27,347 bases of DNA from an uncultured Eubacteriales bacterium (GCA_902477055.1 CABSFY010000016.1:1-27347), one strand, 5' to 3'. Numbered from the stretch's first letter, positions 7,991 to 15,836 are shown. Program-made: numbers and translations. The notes: generated by a model not told the origin, from the sequence alone.

Positions 7991-8035
7991 ATCCCTCAGT
8001 CAGCTTCGCTGACAGCTCCCTTTACACAAGGGAGC
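7991..8035. repeat. REP-like palindromic intergenic repeat
   Basis: Two adjoining perfect hairpins: GTCAGC-ttc-GCTGAC (7999-8013) and GCTCCCTT-5-AAGGGAGC (8015-8035), preceded by CCCTCA. The combination of 'CAGTCAGC...GCTGACAGCTCCC' followed by 'AAGGGAGCC' matches a short interspersed element that I remember as dispersed in many Oscillospiraceae/Faecalibacterium-like genomes. It sits in the 226-base gap between arcC and ygeW. Only one copy is in the window, so the repeat status is from memory. Confidence 0.6.
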
Positions 8036-8070
8036 CTTTGGGGTGCGTGCTGAAAATATAACAAAAGGAA

Positions 8071-8097
8071 CGGGCGGGGGCGAATGACCCCCGCCCG
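8071..8097 (-). terminator. Terminator of the ygeY-ygeW transcript
   Basis: A 10-bp GC stem (CGGGCGGGGG/CCCCCGCCCG) with a 7-base loop lies 29 bases past the ygeW stop. On the minus strand it is followed by TTCCTTTTGTTATATTTTC, rich in T. Confidence 0.8.
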
Positions 8098-8126
8098 AAA
8101 GCATTGCGTGGAATCCCAAAAGGGAA

Positions 8127-9320
8127 TTAGAACATCTTGCGCTTGTTGTCCGCTGCGTCGAGCGCCATCAGGGTGCCGACGGGATCCTTGACCTGGGACA
8201 TGAAGATCATTGCAGCAATGATATACGGCTTGTAGGAAGCCTGCTTGTACAGGGGAACGAGGTAACGGTCGAACACAGAGTTGTCAACTTCGCCCTCTTT
8301 GCAGCTCAGACCGCTGATGTCAGCGGGCAGGCAGTGCAGATACAGCGCCTTGCCGTCCTTCGTGAGCTTCATCATCTCTTCGGTGCAGGCCCAGTCCTTA
8401 TGCTCGGCATTCTGCGCAAGGAGCTGCTTCTCCAGCTCGTCGATGCCCTTCTGGTCGCCCTTGACGTACAGCTCGGAGCGCTTTTCCATGGCCTTGAACG
8501 GCGCCCAGGACTTCGGATAAACGATGTCGGCATCCTTGAAGGCTTCCTTCATGTCGTTGGTCTTGTGGAACTTGGAGCCGTACTTCTCGCAGTTCTTGCG
8601 GGCGATCTCTTCGACCTCGGGGAACACGTCGTAGCCTTCCGGATGGGCCAGCGTGACGTCCATGCCGAAGCGGGTGAACAGGCCGATAACGCCCTGCGGG
8701 ACAGACAGCGGCTTGCCATAGGAGGGAGAATAGGCCCAGGTCATGGCGACCTTCTTGCCCTTCAGGTTCTCAACGCCGCCGAAGTAGTGGATAACATGGA
8801 GCATATCGGCCATGCACTGCGTCGGATGGTCCACGTCGCACTGCAGATTGACGAGCGTGGGTCTCTGCTCGAGGATACCGTCGCGGTAGCCTTCTTCGAG
8901 GGCGTCCATAAAGGTTTTCTGATACTCATGACCCTGATGGATGTACATATCATCGCGGATGCCGATGACATCAGCCATGAAGGAAACCATGTTCGCGGTC
9001 TCGCGGACGGTTTCGCCATGGGCGATCTGGGACTTCTTCTCGTCGAGGACCTGCTCCTCAAGACCGAGGAGGTTGCAGGCGGAGGCGAAGGAGAAGCGGG
9101 TACGGGTGGAGTTATCACGGAACAGGGAGATACCCAGACCGGAATTGAAGATCTTCGTGGACTTATTGCGCTCGCGCAGGTCGCGGAGAGCGTCGGCGAC
9201 GGTGAAAATCGCGTCGATCTCGTCGTCGGTTTTGTCCCAAGTCCAGTAGAAATCGTTCTTGTACATATTGTTGATGTGCAGGGTCTCAAGATGTCTTGCA
9301 AGTTCTACAGTTTTACTCAT
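8127..9320 (-). CDS. ygeW: YgeW-type knotted carbamoyltransferase
   Basis: A member of the aspartate/ornithine carbamoyltransferase superfamily, 397 residues, longer than OTC (about 330) and the right size for YgeW. The carbamoyl-phosphate loop reads FRDNSTRTRFSF (STRTR at 71-75), DHPTQ is at 164-168, and HCLPAD at 329-334. The natural substrate of YgeW was long unknown. In gut bacteria it has been tied to anaerobic purine/uric acid breakdown, where a ureido compound would be phosphorolysed to carbamoyl phosphate, feeding the carbamate kinase next to it. GGAGG stands 9 bases before ATG. It lies 33 bases after ygeY on the same strand, so they form one operon with the promoter at 10809-10836. 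Confidence 0.93.
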   Translation of the reverse strand: MSKTVELARHLETLHINNMYKNDFYWTWDKTDDEIDAIFTVADALRDLRERNKSTKIFNSGLGISLFRDNSTRTRFSFASACNLLGLEEQVLDEKKSQIAHGETVRETANMVSFMADVIGIRDDMYIHQGHEYQKTFMDALEEGYRDGILEQRPTLVNLQCDVDHPTQCMADMLHVIHYFGGVENLKGKKVAMTWAYSPSYGKPLSVPQGVIGLFTRFGMDVTLAHPEGYDVFPEVEEIARKNCEKYGSKFHKTNDMKEAFKDADIVYPKSWAPFKAMEKRSELYVKGDQKGIDELEKQLLAQNAEHKDWACTEEMMKLTKDGKALYLHCLPADISGLSCKEGEVDNSVFDRYLVPLYKQASYKPYIIAAMIFMSQVKDPVGTLMALDAADNKRKMF

Positions 9321-9353
9321 TCTATTTATCCTCCGTTCATAATATGGGTGGTC

Positions 9354-10751
9354 TTACTTAATGTCGTTGCCGGTCAGCTCCTGACGGAACGAGGTGGCGG
9401 AGCCGTCCTTGTTTTCGGGCTTGTACAGGCCGGGAACGGCGGCGTACAGCGCGGCGCAGACGACAAGATCATGCTTCCATGTGATCTCGTTCGGCGCATG
9501 AGCCTGGGACTCGGCACCGGGGCCAAAGCCGACACAGGGGATGCCGTAGCGGCCCTGAATGGAAACGCCGTTGGTGGAGAAGGTCCACTTGTCGGTCAGC
9601 GGGCGGCCCTCGCGCTTTGCGCGGGCGGTTTCATCGACCCACAGGCGCTTGTCGCCCCACAGAGCGTGGTGCGCATCGACCAGCGCCTGAACGTGCGGTG
9701 CGGTCTCCTTGTTGATCCAGGTCGGGAAGAAGCACTCGGTTTCATAGACATGGCCGGTCCACGCGGGACGGTCATACATATACATGGAAACCTTGACATC
9801 CTTTGCGTACTTCTTGCAGGCGGGCAGGTCCTCAATCTCCTTGAGGCAGGACTGATAGGTCTCGCCGGCGGTCATACGACGGTCGATGGAGATGGAGCAG
9901 GAGTCCGCAACGGCGCAGCGGGAAGGAGAGGTGTAGAAGATCTGGGAAGTGGTGCAGGTGCCGCGGCCGAGGAAGCGGGCATCTTCATAATGCTCCGGGT
10001 TGAACTTCGGGTCGAGCATCTTCACAAGGCCATTGATCTCGGTGGAGCCGTCGGCGGGGTTTTCATTGAGGTCGCGGACGTTGAGCAGAACCTCAGCCAT
10101 CTTGTGGATCGCGTTGTCACCGCGCTCGGGAGCGGAGCCGTGGCAGGAAACGCCGTGCATATCGACACGGATTTCCATACGGCCGCGATGGCCGCGATAA
10201 ATGCCGCCGTCGGTCGGCTCGGTGGAGATGACGAACTCGATCTTGCTGCGAGCGTCCTCCGGACCGTTGAAGTACTCGTTGACAATGGACTGCCAGCACA
10301 TACCGTCGCAGTCCTCCTCCTGCACGGAGCCGACGACCATGATCTTATAGCCCTCGGGAATGAGGCCAAGGTCCTTCATGATTTTTGCGCCGTAGGTAGC
10401 GGAGGCCATACCGCCCTCCTGGTCAGAGCCGCCGCGGCCATAGATGATGTCCTCGGTTTCGTAGCCCTTGTAGGGATCAGCTTCCCAGTTGTTGATGTTG
10501 CCGATACCGACGGTATCGATGTGGGAGTCGATGGCGATGATCTTTTCACCGTTGCCCATCCAGCCGATGACGTTGCCGAGCTGGTCGATCTCGACCTTGT
10601 CATAGCCGAGCTTTTCCATCTCGGCCTTGATGCGCATCACAACGCCCTTCTCCTCGCAGCTCTCGCTGGGGATGGCGATCATATCGCGCAGGAACCGGCT
10701 CATGTCGTCTTTGTAGGCTTCCGCAGCTTTCTTGATTGCATCAAAATCCAT
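9354..10751 (-). CDS. ygeY: YgeY family M20 metallohydrolase
   Basis: A 465-residue M20-type zinc amidohydrolase. The metal-binding residues are visible: H77 in IDSHIDTVG with D79, D110 in GRGGSDQEGG, and the E145-E146 pair in VQEEDCDG; GHRGRMEIRV follows as in YgeY. YgeY is annotated as a selenium-metabolism-linked hydrolase and is one of the genes linked to anaerobic uric acid use. Its exact substrate is not settled; a ureido or amide bond is expected. GGAGGG precedes ATG. It is the first gene of the leftward operon, divergent from the regulator at 10940. The frame opposite this gene is also open over a long distance, a GC-composition artefact. Confidence 0.93.
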   Translation of the reverse strand: MDFDAIKKAAEAYKDDMSRFLRDMIAIPSESCEEKGVVMRIKAEMEKLGYDKVEIDQLGNVIGWMGNGEKIIAIDSHIDTVGIGNINNWEADPYKGYETEDIIYGRGGSDQEGGMASATYGAKIMKDLGLIPEGYKIMVVGSVQEEDCDGMCWQSIVNEYFNGPEDARSKIEFVISTEPTDGGIYRGHRGRMEIRVDMHGVSCHGSAPERGDNAIHKMAEVLLNVRDLNENPADGSTEINGLVKMLDPKFNPEHYEDARFLGRGTCTTSQIFYTSPSRCAVADSCSISIDRRMTAGETYQSCLKEIEDLPACKKYAKDVKVSMYMYDRPAWTGHVYETECFFPTWINKETAPHVQALVDAHHALWGDKRLWVDETARAKREGRPLTDKWTFSTNGVSIQGRYGIPCVGFGPGAESQAHAPNEITWKHDLVVCAALYAAVPGLYKPENKDGSATSFRQELTGNDIK

Positions 10752-10808
10752 GAATATTGCCCTCCATAAATTCTCATTTCACGACCGCATTCCTGCGGCC
10801 TCATCTAT

Positions 10809-10836
10809 ATATTACCATAACTCTTACAGATGTCAA
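10809..10836 (-). promoter_or_regulatory. Sigma-A promoter of ygeY-ygeW
   Basis: On the minus strand a perfect TTGACA (10836 to 10831) and TAATAT (10814 to 10809) are separated by 16 bases, about 58 bases upstream of the ygeY ATG. The surrounding 10801-10880 is very AT-rich, unlike the rest of the window. Confidence 0.75.
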
Positions 10837-10877
10837 ACAAATTTTTATAAAAACTAAAAATTTTTTTGAAAAAGGAA

Positions 10878-10909
10878 TTGATTTATCCGTAGAGGGATGA
10901 TATTATAAT
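10878..10909 (+). promoter_or_regulatory. Probable promoter of the YheO-like regulator
   Basis: TTGATT (10878-10883) is followed after 17 bases by TATTAT (10901-10906), overlapping a perfect TATAAT (10904-10909). The ribosome site GGAAGGAG and the ATG at 10940 follow. Together with the leftward ygeY promoter it makes a divergent control region of 188 bases where the regulator probably binds. Confidence 0.6.
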
Positions 10910-10939
10910 GAAGGAATCAATTGTGGAAGGAGCGGATAT

Positions 10940-11596
10940 ATGCTAAAGGAAAGCGATATCGAAACTCTGCGCCGCATAGCAAGGGGCGTTGCCGCACAGT
11001 TTGGCCCAAACTGCGAGGTCGTGGTTCATGAGATTTCGGAGCGCAGCACATCGCATTCGATCATTGCGCTGGAGAACGGACACGTCAGCGGAAGAAAGCT
11101 CGGCGACGGACCGTCACAGATCGTTCTGGAGCAGCTCGGCAAGGATTCGGATTGCCCGGAGGATCACCTGTGTTATCTGACCCGGACGCCGGACGGTAAG
11201 CTGCTGAAGTCAACCTCAGTCTACATCCCGGATGACTACGGAAAAACTGCGGCCGTTTTTGGAGTCAATTTCGACATTTCGACCCTGACGATGGCGCAGC
11301 AGGCGCTGGATTCCCTGACTTCGACAATGACTCAAAAAGAAGAAGCCCCCGCCCGCATTACACACAACGTCAACGACCTGCTGGACGACCTGATCGAGCA
11401 GTCCGACCGGCTCATTGGCAAGCCGCCCTCGATGATGACCAAGGAGGACAAGGTTCGTGCCATTCACTTCCTGAATGACCACGGCGCACTTCTCATCACG
11501 AAGTCCGGCGACAAGATCGCAACCCACTTCGGCATTTCCAAGTACACACTATATTCTTATTTAGATGTAAAAACAGGAGGAAAGAACAATGATTGA
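10940..11596 (+). CDS. YheO-like PAS/HTH transcriptional regulator
   Basis: 218 residues in two parts. Residues about 8-120 match the YheO-like PAS domain: a FGPNCEVVVHEI strand, IALENGHVSGRKLGD, and a YIPDDYGKTAAVFGVNFDIS strand pair. Residues about 165-212 are a DNA-binding HTH (KEDKVRAIHFLNDHGALL, then KIATHFGISKYTLYSYLD). Relatives are single-component sensors beside catabolic genes, with DNA binding changed by a small ligand in the PAS domain. It is divergent from ygeY-ygeW and its stop overlaps the next PLP enzyme by 8 bases, so it probably controls both directions. The ligand is inferred to be a pathway substrate but nothing in the sequence shows which. Confidence 0.88.
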   Translation: MLKESDIETLRRIARGVAAQFGPNCEVVVHEISERSTSHSIIALENGHVSGRKLGDGPSQIVLEQLGKDSDCPEDHLCYLTRTPDGKLLKSTSVYIPDDYGKTAAVFGVNFDISTLTMAQQALDSLTSTMTQKEEAPARITHNVNDLLDDLIEQSDRLIGKPPSMMTKEDKVRAIHFLNDHGALLITKSGDKIATHFGISKYTLYSYLDVKTGGKNND

Positions 11597-13064
11597 TCTC
11601 AGCATCAACAAGGAAGGCCTTGCGCACAACATCCAGAAGGCGAAAGAAAACAACATCATTATCCCGACCATCGCACAGATGCAGAACCCCGACCTGATCC
11701 CTGAGAAGATTAAGGAAAAGCTGACCCACACCGGCCTTTGGGATGTCGATCCCGTCAACCTGTTCCGTATTTCCTGGCATAACGAGGCCAAAGAGTTCGG
11801 CGGCCTGTTTCAGAAGACTCCGAATTATGTTGAGATTCCCTCCAAGCTCTCCGGCGTTCCCTGCCGCATCCTTGCGATGTCCGGCAAGTGGTTCCCCACC
11901 GGCTGCCATAAGGTCGGCGCTTCCTTCGGCTGCCTGGCTCCGCGTCTGGTAACCGGTCAGTTCGACGCCACCTATCATCATGCTGTATGGCCCTCCACCG
12001 GCAACTACTGCCGCGGCGGCGCGTTCAACTCCAAGCTGCTGGCCTGCGACTCCGTCGCAATCCTGCCGCAGGATATGTCCAAGGAGCGCTTCGACTGGCT
12101 CAAGCAGATCGCCGGTCAGATCATTGCCACCCCCGGCTGCGAGTCCAACGTCAAAGAAATCTTCGACAAGACCTGGGAGCTGAAGCAGGATCCGTCCATG
12201 ATGATCTTCAATCAGTTCGCCGAGATGGGCAACCCGCTGTGGCACTACAACGTCACCGGCTATGCGCTGGCTGATCTGTACGAAGCGGTCAAGAAGCCCG
12301 GCCAAAGACTGGCAGGCGCCTGCTTCACCTCCGGCTCCGCGGGTACTATGTCCTCCGGCGATCTGCTCAAGGAGCGTTATCCCGGCATGAAGCTCGCCGT
12401 CGGCGAAGCTCTCCAGTGCCCGACCATCCTGGACAACGGCTTCGGCGGCCACCGCATCGAAGGCATCGGCGACAAGCACATTCCTTGGGTTCATAACGTT
12501 AAGAACACCGATATGGCCATCGCCATCGACGACGAGGACTCCCAGAGACTGCTCCGCCTGTTCAATACCGCCGAGGGCCAGAAGTACCTCAAGGAAGAGC
12601 TTGGCATGACCGACGAGCAGATCGAGAAGTTCACTTGGATGGGTATCTCCGGTATTGCCAATGTCCTTTGCTGCATCAAGATGGCAAAGTACTACGAGCT
12701 GAACAAGGACGACATCGTTGTTACCGTCCTGACCGACTCTGCCGTGATGTACAAGTCCCGTGTGGAGGAACTCAACGAGCTCCACGGCGCCTACGACACC
12801 GTCGAGGCTGCGAAGGACCATGCAATTCATATGCTCGGCCTCAAGACCGACAGTATGCTGGAGCTGACCTACACCGAGCGCAAGCGTGTGCATAACCTTA
12901 AGTACTACACCTGGGTTGAGCAGCAGCAGATGGACGTCGCCGACCTCAACGCCCAGTGGTACGATACCAAGGGTACGTGGGACGCTGTCCACGCTCAGGC
13001 GAAGGACCTCGACGAACTCATCAACGAATTCAACGAGGCGACCGGCCTGCTTAAGACCCTGTAA
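11589..13064 (+). CDS. Fold-type II PLP-dependent enzyme in the ygeX position
   Basis: 491 residues; AGGAGG precedes ATG, which overlaps the regulator's end. It looks like a tryptophan-synthase-beta/cysteine-synthase-like (fold II) PLP enzyme. K108 in WFPTGCHKVGASFG is the likely Schiff-base lysine, STGNY at 136-140 is the cofactor-binding Asn loop, and SGSAGTMSSGD near 308-318 is the phosphate-binding Gly/Ser loop. Such enzymes do beta-elimination or beta-replacement on amino acids. In E. coli the neighbour of ygeW and ygeY is ygeX, diaminopropionate ammonia-lyase (about 400 residues, SxKxLG-type lysine motif). This protein is longer and has a TrpB-like PTGxHK motif, so it is not plainly YgeX. 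I infer it handles an amino acid released by YgeY/YgeW, perhaps by ammonia elimination. A strong terminator follows. Confidence 0.85.
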   Translation: MIDLSINKEGLAHNIQKAKENNIIIPTIAQMQNPDLIPEKIKEKLTHTGLWDVDPVNLFRISWHNEAKEFGGLFQKTPNYVEIPSKLSGVPCRILAMSGKWFPTGCHKVGASFGCLAPRLVTGQFDATYHHAVWPSTGNYCRGGAFNSKLLACDSVAILPQDMSKERFDWLKQIAGQIIATPGCESNVKEIFDKTWELKQDPSMMIFNQFAEMGNPLWHYNVTGYALADLYEAVKKPGQRLAGACFTSGSAGTMSSGDLLKERYPGMKLAVGEALQCPTILDNGFGGHRIEGIGDKHIPWVHNVKNTDMAIAIDDEDSQRLLRLFNTAEGQKYLKEELGMTDEQIEKFTWMGISGIANVLCCIKMAKYYELNKDDIVVTVLTDSAVMYKSRVEELNELHGAYDTVEAAKDHAIHMLGLKTDSMLELTYTERKRVHNLKYYTWVEQQQMDVADLNAQWYDTKGTWDAVHAQAKDLDELINEFNEATGLLKTL

Positions 13065-13076
13065 TTGACGTATTCC

Positions 13077-13115
13077 GCTGAGGGGAGGGGAGTTTCCCCA
13101 TCCCTCAGCTTTTTT
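13077..13115 (+). terminator. Terminator of the regulator-PLP enzyme operon
   Basis: An imperfect stem starting GCTGAGGG and ending CCCTCAGC, with a 2-base internal mismatch, an inner GGGGA/TCCCC and a GTT loop, is followed directly by TTTTTT. It lies 12 bases after the stop codon at 13064. Confidence 0.85.
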
Positions 13116-13132
13116 CAAGGAGAATTAGACGA

Positions 13133-13492
13133 TTGAAAAAGCGCTTTCTGCAACGGATAAAAGATTGGCTGCGCGATGTGCGGCTGCAATTTTTGCCGAT
13201 CCTCAGCTCGCTTGCCCTCAGCTTTCTGACTATGGCCCTGATGATCGGTGCGATGCTGATCCTCGTCAGCCCGGCAAAGCTCGGCGTATTTTTCTGGCCG
13301 ACACTGCTGGTCTACCTCGGCGGAATCGCGACGGTTGTTGCGGTGATGTTTCACCGACGGGAGCAGCGGGAGTTTCGCGCATTGGTGGGCGACGAGGAAT
13401 TCTTTCGCATTTATCCGCACGCTCAGCGCCGCGAGGAGCGCAGGAAGCGCCGTAAGGAACGGAAAAAAACGAATCATCGGAAAGGATCTTGA
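13133..13492 (+). CDS. Small two-helix membrane protein with a strongly basic tail
   Basis: The best start is TTG at 13133 (MKKRFLQRIKDWL), with AAGGAG about 10 bases upstream; there is no ATG before the first helix. 119 residues: a basic amphipathic N-terminus, hydrophobic helices near 22-46 and 50-71, then a cytosolic tail. The last ~25 residues are almost all Arg, Lys, Glu and His. I recognise no family. It lies 5 bases before the threonine synthase ATG, so the two are probably co-transcribed, although the strong terminator at 13077-13115 lies just upstream and no clear promoter was seen. Coding is supported by the ribosome site and the tight spacing, not by homology. Confidence 0.7.
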   Translation: MKKRFLQRIKDWLRDVRLQFLPILSSLALSFLTMALMIGAMLILVSPAKLGVFFWPTLLVYLGGIATVVAVMFHRREQREFRALVGDEEFFRIYPHAQRREERRKRRKERKKTNHRKGS

Positions 13493-13497
13493 CGACC

Positions 13498-14745
13498 ATG
13501 AGAAACGTAAAATGCGGCCGCTGTGTCAAATGCGGTAAGGAATATGAAGCTACGCCGAATCTGACCAACTGCGAGTGCGGCGGCATTCTGGACATTATTT
13601 ACGATTACGATTATATCAAGAGTGTTTTCACGAAAGAAAAGCTGGCTGCCCGTGACGACCGCTCCATGTGGCGTTATCGTGAGCTGCTGCCTGTGGAAGA
13701 AACGACCCCCAATACGCCGCTGCGTGTCGGCTGGTCGCCGCTGTATGAGGCCGATCGCCTCGGCAAGCTGCTGGGCCTCAAAAAGCTGTGGATCAAGGAC
13801 GACGGCCAGAACCCGACTGCATCCCTCAAGGACCGCGCCTCAGCCATGGCTGTTGCCAAGGCGCAGGAGGCGGGCGCAAAGGTCATTGCCTGCTCCTCGA
13901 CCGGCAACGCCGCTTCTTCTCTGGCGGGCAACGCTGCCGCTGCCGGGCTGAAAACCTACATCTTCGTTCCCGCACGTGCTCCCAAGGGTAAGGTCGCTCA
14001 GCTTATGACCTTCGGCGCGAACGTCGTTTCCGTGCAGGGTAACTATGAGGAAACCTTTGAGCTTTCCAAGAAGGCCATTGACCGCTGGGGTTGGTACAAC
14101 CGCAACGCGGCCATCAATCCTTACCTCTCCGAGGGCAAAAAGACCGTCGGCCTCGAAATCATGGAGCAGCTCGGCTGGGTCGTTCCGGATTATATCGCGA
14201 TCTCCGTCGGCGACGGCTGCACGATCGCGGGTCTGTGGAAGGGCCTGAAGGACCTGTATGCCATCGGCTTTATCGACCGCCTGCCGCGCCTCATCTCGGC
14301 GCAGGCCGAGGGCTGCCACCCCATCAACCGCGCCATCGCCGAGAATAAGCCGTGGGAGCCGATGGAAGAAAACACGCTGGCCGACTCCATCGCCGTCGGC
14401 GTCCCCCGCAATGCCGATAAGGCGCTGATGGCCATCCGCGAGTCCAACGGCATTGTCGTCAACGTCACCGACGAGGAGATCATGGCGGCGCAGAAGCTCG
14501 TCGGTCGGACCTGCGGCGTGTTTGGCGAGCCTGCCGGTGTGACCGGTGCGGCGGGCATCAAGAAGCTCTGTCAGGAGGGTGTGATCGGCGCGAAGGATAC
14601 CGTCGTGTCCGTTATCACCGGCAACGGCCTGAAGGATGTCGCTAACGCCATCAAGTCCTGCGGCGAGCCGATGAGCTGCCCGAACGATATGGACGCGCTG
14701 CTGCGCGAATTTGCCGCGCACGGCATCGACGCTTCCCATATCTGA
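13498..14745 (+). CDS. thrC: Threonine synthase (fold-type II PLP enzyme)
   Basis: Converts O-phosphohomoserine to threonine and phosphate. I chose ATG at 13498 with AAAGGA 11 bases upstream; TTG at 13489 is also in frame. 415 residues. An N-terminal cysteine cluster (C6, C9, C12, C25, C27) forms the rubredoxin-like zinc knuckle of the archaeal/Bacillus-type threonine synthases. K111 in NPTASLKDRAS is the PLP lysine (SFKDR in most relatives), STGNAASS near 139-146 and SVGDGCTIAGL near 235-245 bind cofactor and phosphate. No hom or thrB is adjacent. Because it stands behind a catabolic block that already has a related PLP enzyme, a specialised beta-elimination role cannot be excluded; threonine synthase is the safer reading. 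Confidence 0.82.
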   Translation: MRNVKCGRCVKCGKEYEATPNLTNCECGGILDIIYDYDYIKSVFTKEKLAARDDRSMWRYRELLPVEETTPNTPLRVGWSPLYEADRLGKLLGLKKLWIKDDGQNPTASLKDRASAMAVAKAQEAGAKVIACSSTGNAASSLAGNAAAAGLKTYIFVPARAPKGKVAQLMTFGANVVSVQGNYEETFELSKKAIDRWGWYNRNAAINPYLSEGKKTVGLEIMEQLGWVVPDYIAISVGDGCTIAGLWKGLKDLYAIGFIDRLPRLISAQAEGCHPINRAIAENKPWEPMEENTLADSIAVGVPRNADKALMAIRESNGIVVNVTDEEIMAAQKLVGRTCGVFGEPAGVTGAAGIKKLCQEGVIGAKDTVVSVITGNGLKDVANAIKSCGEPMSCPNDMDALLREFAAHGIDASHI

Positions 14746-14760
14746 TCAATATAGAGAACC

Positions 14761-14796
14761 CCGCCCCGATGCATGATCGCATCGGGGCGGTTTTTT
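14761..14796 (+). terminator. Terminator after threonine synthase
   Basis: A perfect 12-bp stem (CCGCCCCGATGC and its complement) with a 6-base loop is followed by TTTTTT, 15 bases after the thrC stop codon. Confidence 0.9.
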
Positions 14797-14812
14797 CTGC
14801 CGGAAAATAGGG

Positions 14813-14858
14813 GAAGCACATCGGCTGCCCAGGGAGGGTAGAGAAGCCGATGTGCTTC
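14813..14858 (-). terminator. Inverted repeat, probable terminator of the ribF-like operon
   Basis: A perfect 14-bp inverted repeat (GAAGCACATCGGCT and its complement) has an 18-base loop, 55 bases past the minus-strand ribF stop. On the minus strand CCCCTATTTT follows, a weak T tract. The large loop makes it a less typical terminator; a purine-rich run (14880-14910) separates it from ribF. Confidence 0.55.
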
Positions 14859-14913
14859 GGGTTTGTGCGATGTGCAAATGGAAGCGAAAGAAAAGAGAGA
14901 GGAGAAACTCAAA

Positions 14914-15813
14914 TCAAATGGCGGGTGCGGTTTCCGCTTCGCCGAAGATTGTTGCCAGCTTGTTGCGGGAGTTCTGCGTATCCTTCTGAACCTGCTCCTG
15001 CACTTCCTTCAGGCTGTTGAACTTCACAACGCCGCGAATGTGGAAGTGGACCTCGAGGCAGGTGGGAACGCCATAGATATTCCGCGCAAAGTCGAAGATG
15101 TTCGTTTCAATCGTCACGCGATCCTCGTTATCCACGGAGGGGCGCTTGCCGATGTTGGTCAGGCCCATGAACTTGTCGTCGGGCAGCTTTGTGATGGTGG
15201 CGTAAACGCCGTCGAGCGGCTTGCGCTTCAGCGGGCCGACGCCCAGGTTTGCCGTGGGCATTCCGACGGTACGGCCGAGGGCCTTGCCATGCTCGACCTT
15301 GCCGAGCATCACATAGGGATGGCCGCAAAGCGCGGTGTACTTTTCAAAATCACACTGCTCGAAGGCTTCGTTCAGCAGATCGGTCGTGATCCGAATGCCA
15401 TTATAGCATACCTCAGGGACGACATGAACCGTCAGGCCCTTGGCTTCCGCTTCGGCCTTGAGTGCCGCAGCATCCAGTCCGGCAACGGTCTTTCCCTCGC
15501 CGATGACCAGCGCCTTCGCGCCGAGCCGTTCAACCAGCTCGTCGTTGACGAAAGCAGCGATGCCCGCCGGTGCCTGGGGCAGGGTAATCATGGTGTGAAC
15601 ACCGGCCTGTTCTGCGAACAGGGCCTTTTCTTCCTCTGTGGTCAGCACGGGACCGCCTACGTCGAAGGTCAGCAGAACGGGAGTCAGATGCTGCTCCTCG
15701 CCCAGCTTTACCAGCTCCTGTAGGACGGCGAGGTGGCCTTTGTGCATACCGTCAAAGCAGCCAAAGGCTACCACCGTGTCTTTCAGAGGCTCAAACACAG
15801 AGTAGTATTTCAT
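14914..15813 (-). CDS. ribF: RibF-like riboflavin kinase/FAD synthetase, adenylyltransferase half degenerate
   Basis: 299 residues, close to normal RibF length. The N-terminal nucleotidyltransferase half starts with FGCFDGMHKGH (H24 and H27 of the HxGH-like site). The C-terminal flavokinase half has GRTVGMPTANLG at 180-191 and DGVYAT at 201-206, which bind riboflavin and ATP. Several usual motifs of the FAD-synthetase half are missing or altered: the TFxPHP segment reads TFDVGG, the GxDFxFG segment reads VIGEGKTVAG, and ISSTxIR reads RITTDLL. It may keep kinase activity (riboflavin to FMN) while adenylation is weak or lost. GGAGG stands 9 bases before ATG. It follows the APC permease by 23 bases, an unexpected partner, and could be a second paralogue beside a standard ribF elsewhere. 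Confidence 0.85.
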   Translation of the reverse strand: MKYYSVFEPLKDTVVAFGCFDGMHKGHLAVLQELVKLGEEQHLTPVLLTFDVGGPVLTTEEEKALFAEQAGVHTMITLPQAPAGIAAFVNDELVERLGAKALVIGEGKTVAGLDAAALKAEAEAKGLTVHVVPEVCYNGIRITTDLLNEAFEQCDFEKYTALCGHPYVMLGKVEHGKALGRTVGMPTANLGVGPLKRKPLDGVYATITKLPDDKFMGLTNIGKRPSVDNEDRVTIETNIFDFARNIYGVPTCLEVHFHIRGVVKFNSLKEVQEQVQKDTQNSRNKLATIFGEAETAPAI

Positions 15814-15836
15814 CTGCGCAGATCCTCCGGGACCGC

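Noticed and set aside
8334..10769. An 811-codon open frame on the plus strand opposite ygeW and ygeY
   Set aside because: It is antisense to two genes with clear families, spans their intergenic gap, has low-complexity Gly/Val/Ala/Asp composition and no known motif. Open antisense frames are common in GC-rich coding DNA.
10752..10939. Riboswitch or T-box leader in the ygeY/regulator gap
   Set aside because: The region is AT-rich with promoter boxes but no conserved riboswitch core or T-box sequence that I can recognise, and the leaders are short.
11496..13118. A 540-codon open frame on the minus strand opposite the PLP enzyme
   Set aside because: Same reason: mirror composition of a well-supported gene, and it runs through that gene's terminator.
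13498..14745. Reading the thrC-like gene as YgeX (diaminopropionate ammonia-lyase)
   Set aside because: The cysteine-rich N-terminus and NPTASLKDRAS motif fit threonine synthase; the YgeX lysine motif (FKMLG type) is absent.
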